Below, in pieces: positions 61,719 to 64,000 of a stretch of 64,000 nucleotides of DNA. The notes under the pieces were generated by a model. That model searched no databases, was not told the origin of the DNA, and saw only the letters and a program-made list of their open reading frames with translations. A program made the translations under genes and the position numbers. Every line of letters begins with the position of its first letter. The first letter of the stretch is position 1. Origin of the DNA: an uncultured Flavobacterium sp. (lineage in GTDB: Bacteria > Bacteroidota > Bacteroidia > Flavobacteriales > Flavobacteriaceae); assembly GCF_963422545.1 (NCBI RefSeq), contig NZ_OY730244.1, positions 1 through 64,000 of the forward strand. Direction: 5' to 3'.

Positions 61719-62435
61719 TTTTAATTTACCAAATCTTATTTTTAATCGAAAAACCATTAAACTATCTAAACCTTTAATATCTATACGTTTAATCTCATAA
61801 TTATCCTTAAACGGAAATGTATTTGGACGATTACCAATTTTTAGCCCAAATTTCATTTTGTTTTCCTTAAGTAAGCTTTTGAAATCTGCTTTTTCTTTAC
61901 TTTCCTTAGGATAATTTCCGTAAGGATAAGCAAGTGCCGGATATACATTAAGATTTTGATTTTTTATTTCTTCTTCACATTTCAAAAAATCCTCTTGTAT
62001 CTCCGAAAGGCTTAATGATTGATATCTCTCGTGTTTATAAGAATGATAGCCTAGTTCAATTATTTCAGATGGCAATTGTTTTAATTGCTCAATTGTCATT
62101 ATTTTTTGTGCCTGTTCTCCTGTAGCTTTATTCCATAAATCTGTTTTTCCAATGTATTGAAATGGGATAAAAAAACTGGCTTTTAGCTTAAATTTTTCTA
62201 ATAAGGGCAAAGCATAAATTAATTGATTTTCTGTTACATCATCAAAAGTAAGAACAATACTTTTTTTAGGAATAGTTCCCATTCTGTCTAATTCTTCAAA
62301 ATGAAATGTTTTGTAACCGTTATCAATTAAATATTGAAATTGTCTTTCTAAATTTTGTACCGAAACTGTCAACTTATTACTATCTGAATCAGATTGACAT
62401 ACATTGTGGTACATTAAAATTGGTAATTTGGACAT
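61710..62435 (-). CDS. Polysaccharide deacetylase-family protein
   Basis: 241 residues. NodB-type fold: LPILMYHNVCQSDSDSNKL near the start, KSIVLTFDDVTENQLIYALP with the metal-binding Asp pair, and ELGYHSYKHERYQSL with the two metal His. PALAYPYGNYP is the later YPYG motif. It would remove acetyl groups from a surface sugar or peptidoglycan. No signal peptide is seen, which suggests action on cytoplasmic lipid-linked intermediates. Own -7 element at 62452. Confidence 0.88.
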   Translation of the reverse strand: MSKLPILMYHNVCQSDSDSNKLTVSVQNLERQFQYLIDNGYKTFHFEELDRMGTIPKKSIVLTFDDVTENQLIYALPLLEKFKLKASFFIPFQYIGKTDLWNKATGEQAQKIMTIEQLKQLPSEIIELGYHSYKHERYQSLSLSEIQEDFLKCEEEIKNQNLNVYPALAYPYGNYPKESKEKADFKSLLKENKMKFGLKIGNRPNTFPFKDNYEIKRIDIKGLDSLMVFRLKIRFGKLKLF

Positions 62436-62451
62436 TTTAACTAGTTTTCGT

Positions 62452-62459
62452 CAAAGTTA
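62452..62459 (-). promoter_or_regulatory. -7 promoter element TAACTTTG of the deacetylase gene
   Basis: Exact TAnnTTTG match on the minus strand, 17 bp from the ATG; it is divergent from the element at 62473 on the other strand. Confidence 0.55.
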
Positions 62460-62472
62460 AACTTTTTAACAG

Positions 62473-62480
62473 TATTTTTG
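62473..62480 (+). promoter_or_regulatory. -7 promoter element TATTTTTG of the second glycosyltransferase
   Basis: Exact TAnnTTTG match 19 bp before the GTG at 62499, which supports GTG as the start codon. Confidence 0.55.
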
Positions 62481-62498
62481 CCGAAAAAATAAGAAATC

Positions 62499-63248
62499 GT
62501 GTCCGCCAAAAACATAAGTGTTATCTCACTTTCTTTTAATGATGAGATCTATATAAAAAAGCACATTGACAATTTATCATTTGCCCAGGAGATCATTTTG
62601 ATTGACAATAATAGCACTGATAAAACTGTTCAAATTGCCGAAGAATTAGGGATAACCGTAATTCAGCAACATGATAATAATAAAACTGATGTTCTAAAGT
62701 TGGCAATCGAATCTGCAGCAAACAATTGGATATTATTACTCAATTCCACAGATCATATTTCTGATAAACTTAGAGATGAACTAACTGCAGAAATCTCTAA
62801 ACCAAAATCTGCTGAATGTTATTTTTGCGGACAAACTTTATTTTTCTTTGGAAAAACAATAAAATATGGCGCGTTTTTAAATAAAAAAAAACTTTTACTT
62901 TTTGATAAAACAAGGCATTCTTATTCAATAGGATTCAATGGTAAACTATTTAAGAGACCGGCAGTCTTAAAAAATAAGGTAAATTCTTTTTCTTATAAAA
63001 ACTTTGAAGACTTTAACAGCAGACTAAATATAATTCGAAAAGAAGAAGCTTTGGTTTTATTTCAAAAAAATAAAAAGCCAAACATCTATCATTTTTTCAT
63101 AAAACCCTTTTTAATTTTTATAAATCAATATTTTCTAAAATTAGGTTTTATAAATGGCAGAGAAGGATTTATTTTAGCTTATATATGTGCTTTTTCTGTT
63201 TTAAAACGTTACTTTATTTTATGGTTATTATACCGCAATATGGATTGA
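62499..63248 (+). CDS. Family 2 glycosyltransferase-like, degraded DxD site
   Basis: 249 residues, GTG start. Clearly homologous to the 60969 protein: ISVISLSFNDEIYIKKHIDN, QEIILIDNNSTDKTVQIAEE and IESAANNWILLLNSTDHISD. Where the paralogue has LDADERVS, this protein has LNSTDHIS, so the two Asp of the DxD site are replaced by Asn and Thr with only the later Asp left. The QRN motif is also changed (VLKLAIE). It may be inactive, or act as a partner to the active transferase. The C-terminal half is hydrophobic and basic (HFFIKPFLIFINQYFLKL). Confidence 0.8.
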   Translation: MSAKNISVISLSFNDEIYIKKHIDNLSFAQEIILIDNNSTDKTVQIAEELGITVIQQHDNNKTDVLKLAIESAANNWILLLNSTDHISDKLRDELTAEISKPKSAECYFCGQTLFFFGKTIKYGAFLNKKKLLLFDKTRHSYSIGFNGKLFKRPAVLKNKVNSFSYKNFEDFNSRLNIIRKEEALVLFQKNKKPNIYHFFIKPFLIFINQYFLKLGFINGREGFILAYICAFSVLKRYFILWLLYRNMD

Positions 63249-63316
63249 TCATTCCCGTTTTTTTTTAAAATTCAAAATAAAAACCTAATTTTCAAGTCCA
63301 CAAATTTAATTTTAAG

Positions 63317-64000
63317 ATGAAAATATTAATTATACAGCAAAAAAGAATTGGAGATGTTTTACTAAGTTCTATCCTTTGTAACAGTATAAAAATGACACAT
63401 CCAAACGCTACAATAGATTTTATGTGTTATCCTAATTGCACAGATGTTTTACTGGGTAATCCAAATATTGATTCTATAATACTATTGCCAACCGAAGTAA
63501 GAAAGTCATATCTATCATTATTCAAATTTATTTTTGAAATTAAATCAAAAAAATATGATGTTTTGATAGACGTATATGGTAAATTAGAGACTAATTTAAT
63601 AACATTATTTTCAGGAGCAAATACAAAAATATCCTATTATAAATGGTATTCTTCATTATTTTACAATCATAATATCTCGAGATTACCAAAAGATACGATA
63701 TCAAAATATGGTCAGGCTATAGACAATAGACTTTTGTTGCTACAACCGTTACATCTGGATAAAATTAATCCATATCCTAAATTATATGTTGCCCCTAAAA
63801 ACCATCAGGACGCTTTAGCTTTATTTGAAAAACATAGCGTAAAAAAAGATCAAAAGATTGTAATGTTCAGTCTTTTAGGAAGTGAAAAAGCAAAAACATA
63901 TCCTTTAAAATATATGGCAGAAGTAGTAGAATATGTTAGTAACAATAAAGAAGTTACAATACTATTTAATTACTTTCCAAGTCAAATTGAAGATGCAAAA
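63317..64000 (+). CDS. Family 9 glycosyltransferase (heptosyltransferase-like), partial
   Basis: The frame opens at ATG 63317 and stays open for 228 codons to the window end. It begins MKILIIQQKRIGDVLLSSIL, the GT9 start with the conserved GDVLL segment, and continues with PNATIDFMCYPNCTDVLLGN and YDVLIDVYGKLETNLITLFS. GT9 enzymes add heptose or other sugars from nucleotide donors in lipopolysaccharide-type core assembly. The C-terminal donor-binding half is only partly present. It follows the degraded GT2 gene by 68 bp. Confidence 0.87.
   Translation, partial: MKILIIQQKRIGDVLLSSILCNSIKMTHPNATIDFMCYPNCTDVLLGNPNIDSIILLPTEVRKSYLSLFKFIFEIKSKKYDVLIDVYGKLETNLITLFSGANTKISYYKWYSSLFYNHNISRLPKDTISKYGQAIDNRLLLLQPLHLDKINPYPKLYVAPKNHQDALALFEKHSVKKDQKIVMFSLLGSEKAKTYPLKYMAEVVEYVSNNKEVTILFNYFPSQIEDAK

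Noticed and set aside
1..64000. tRNA or rRNA genes
   Set aside because: No cloverleaf-like or rRNA-like sequence was recognised by eye; a tRNAscan-SE run would settle it.

Overview
The window looks like chromosomal DNA of a Flavobacterium-like member of the Bacteroidota. The grounds are an AT-rich composition, the repeated TAnnTTTG -7 promoter element in front of many genes on both strands, very short 5' leaders with few Shine-Dalgarno sites, a ccoN-ccoO fusion in the cbb3 oxidase operon, type IX secretion (T9SS) tails on two secreted proteins, and many Flavobacteria-type intergenic inverted repeats. No tRNA, rRNA, CRISPR array, integrase or complete insertion sequence was seen.

Layout. 1-2.9 kb (minus): a phosphate transporter cut by the window edge, its DUF47 partner, and histidine ammonia-lyase. 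3.4-8.5 kb (plus): a threonine operon, consisting of a Thr-rich leader peptide, thrA (aspartokinase-homoserine dehydrogenase), thrB and thrC, with inverted repeats between the genes. 8.5-18.7 kb is accessory: hypotheticals, a zinc-motif/HEPN-like protein, a Tat-like methyltransferase followed by a membrane-anchored FAD oxidase fusion and a lipoprotein, a GNAT protein, an orphan HutD-like protein, a HipA-like kinase with DUF3037, and NAD(P)H-hydrate dehydratase. Gene spacers here are full of repeats. 18.7-19.2 kb holds a three-copy 100-bp tandem repeat and a strongly structured element.

19-39 kb is mostly housekeeping: gcvT, an S41 protease, a YebC-family regulator, two tandem LamG-like T9SS proteins, a PLP synthase, an S9 oligopeptidase, YbaB, threonine aldolase, prfB with its programmed +1 frameshift, msrB, lpxD, an acyl-CoA carboxylase subunit and DoxX. 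39.4-50.3 kb is a microaerobic respiration cluster: hemN, a TauE/SafE-like protein, ccoH, ccoG, ccoP, ccoQ, ccoNO, ccoS, ccoI and a Crp/Fnr regulator. Three 14-bp palindromes of the form ATGAYA-N2-TRTCAT sit upstream of hemN, ccoS and ccoI. In the first two, the distance from the palindrome centre to the -7 element is the same (36.5 bp), so the local Fnr-like protein plausibly activates all three units.

50.3-60.8 kb: mazG, a DUF5606 protein, peptide deformylase, an FUSC membrane protein, an isochorismatase-like hydrolase, malate:quinone oxidoreductase, ruvX, a ParE/RelE-type toxin-antitoxin pair, a methyltransferase, an Aer-like PAS protein and dapD. 61-64 kb starts a cell-envelope glycan cluster: two family 2 glycosyltransferases (one with a degraded DxD motif), a polysaccharide deacetylase and a family 9 glycosyltransferase cut by the window end.

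There is no clearly new multi-gene defence or mobile system. The strongest leads are the threonine attenuator, the Fnr-box regulon, the methyltransferase/FAD-oxidase operon, the 25-residue membrane-protein gene with its own promoter and terminator, the duplicated promoter upstream of threonine aldolase, and the repeat and structured-element families.
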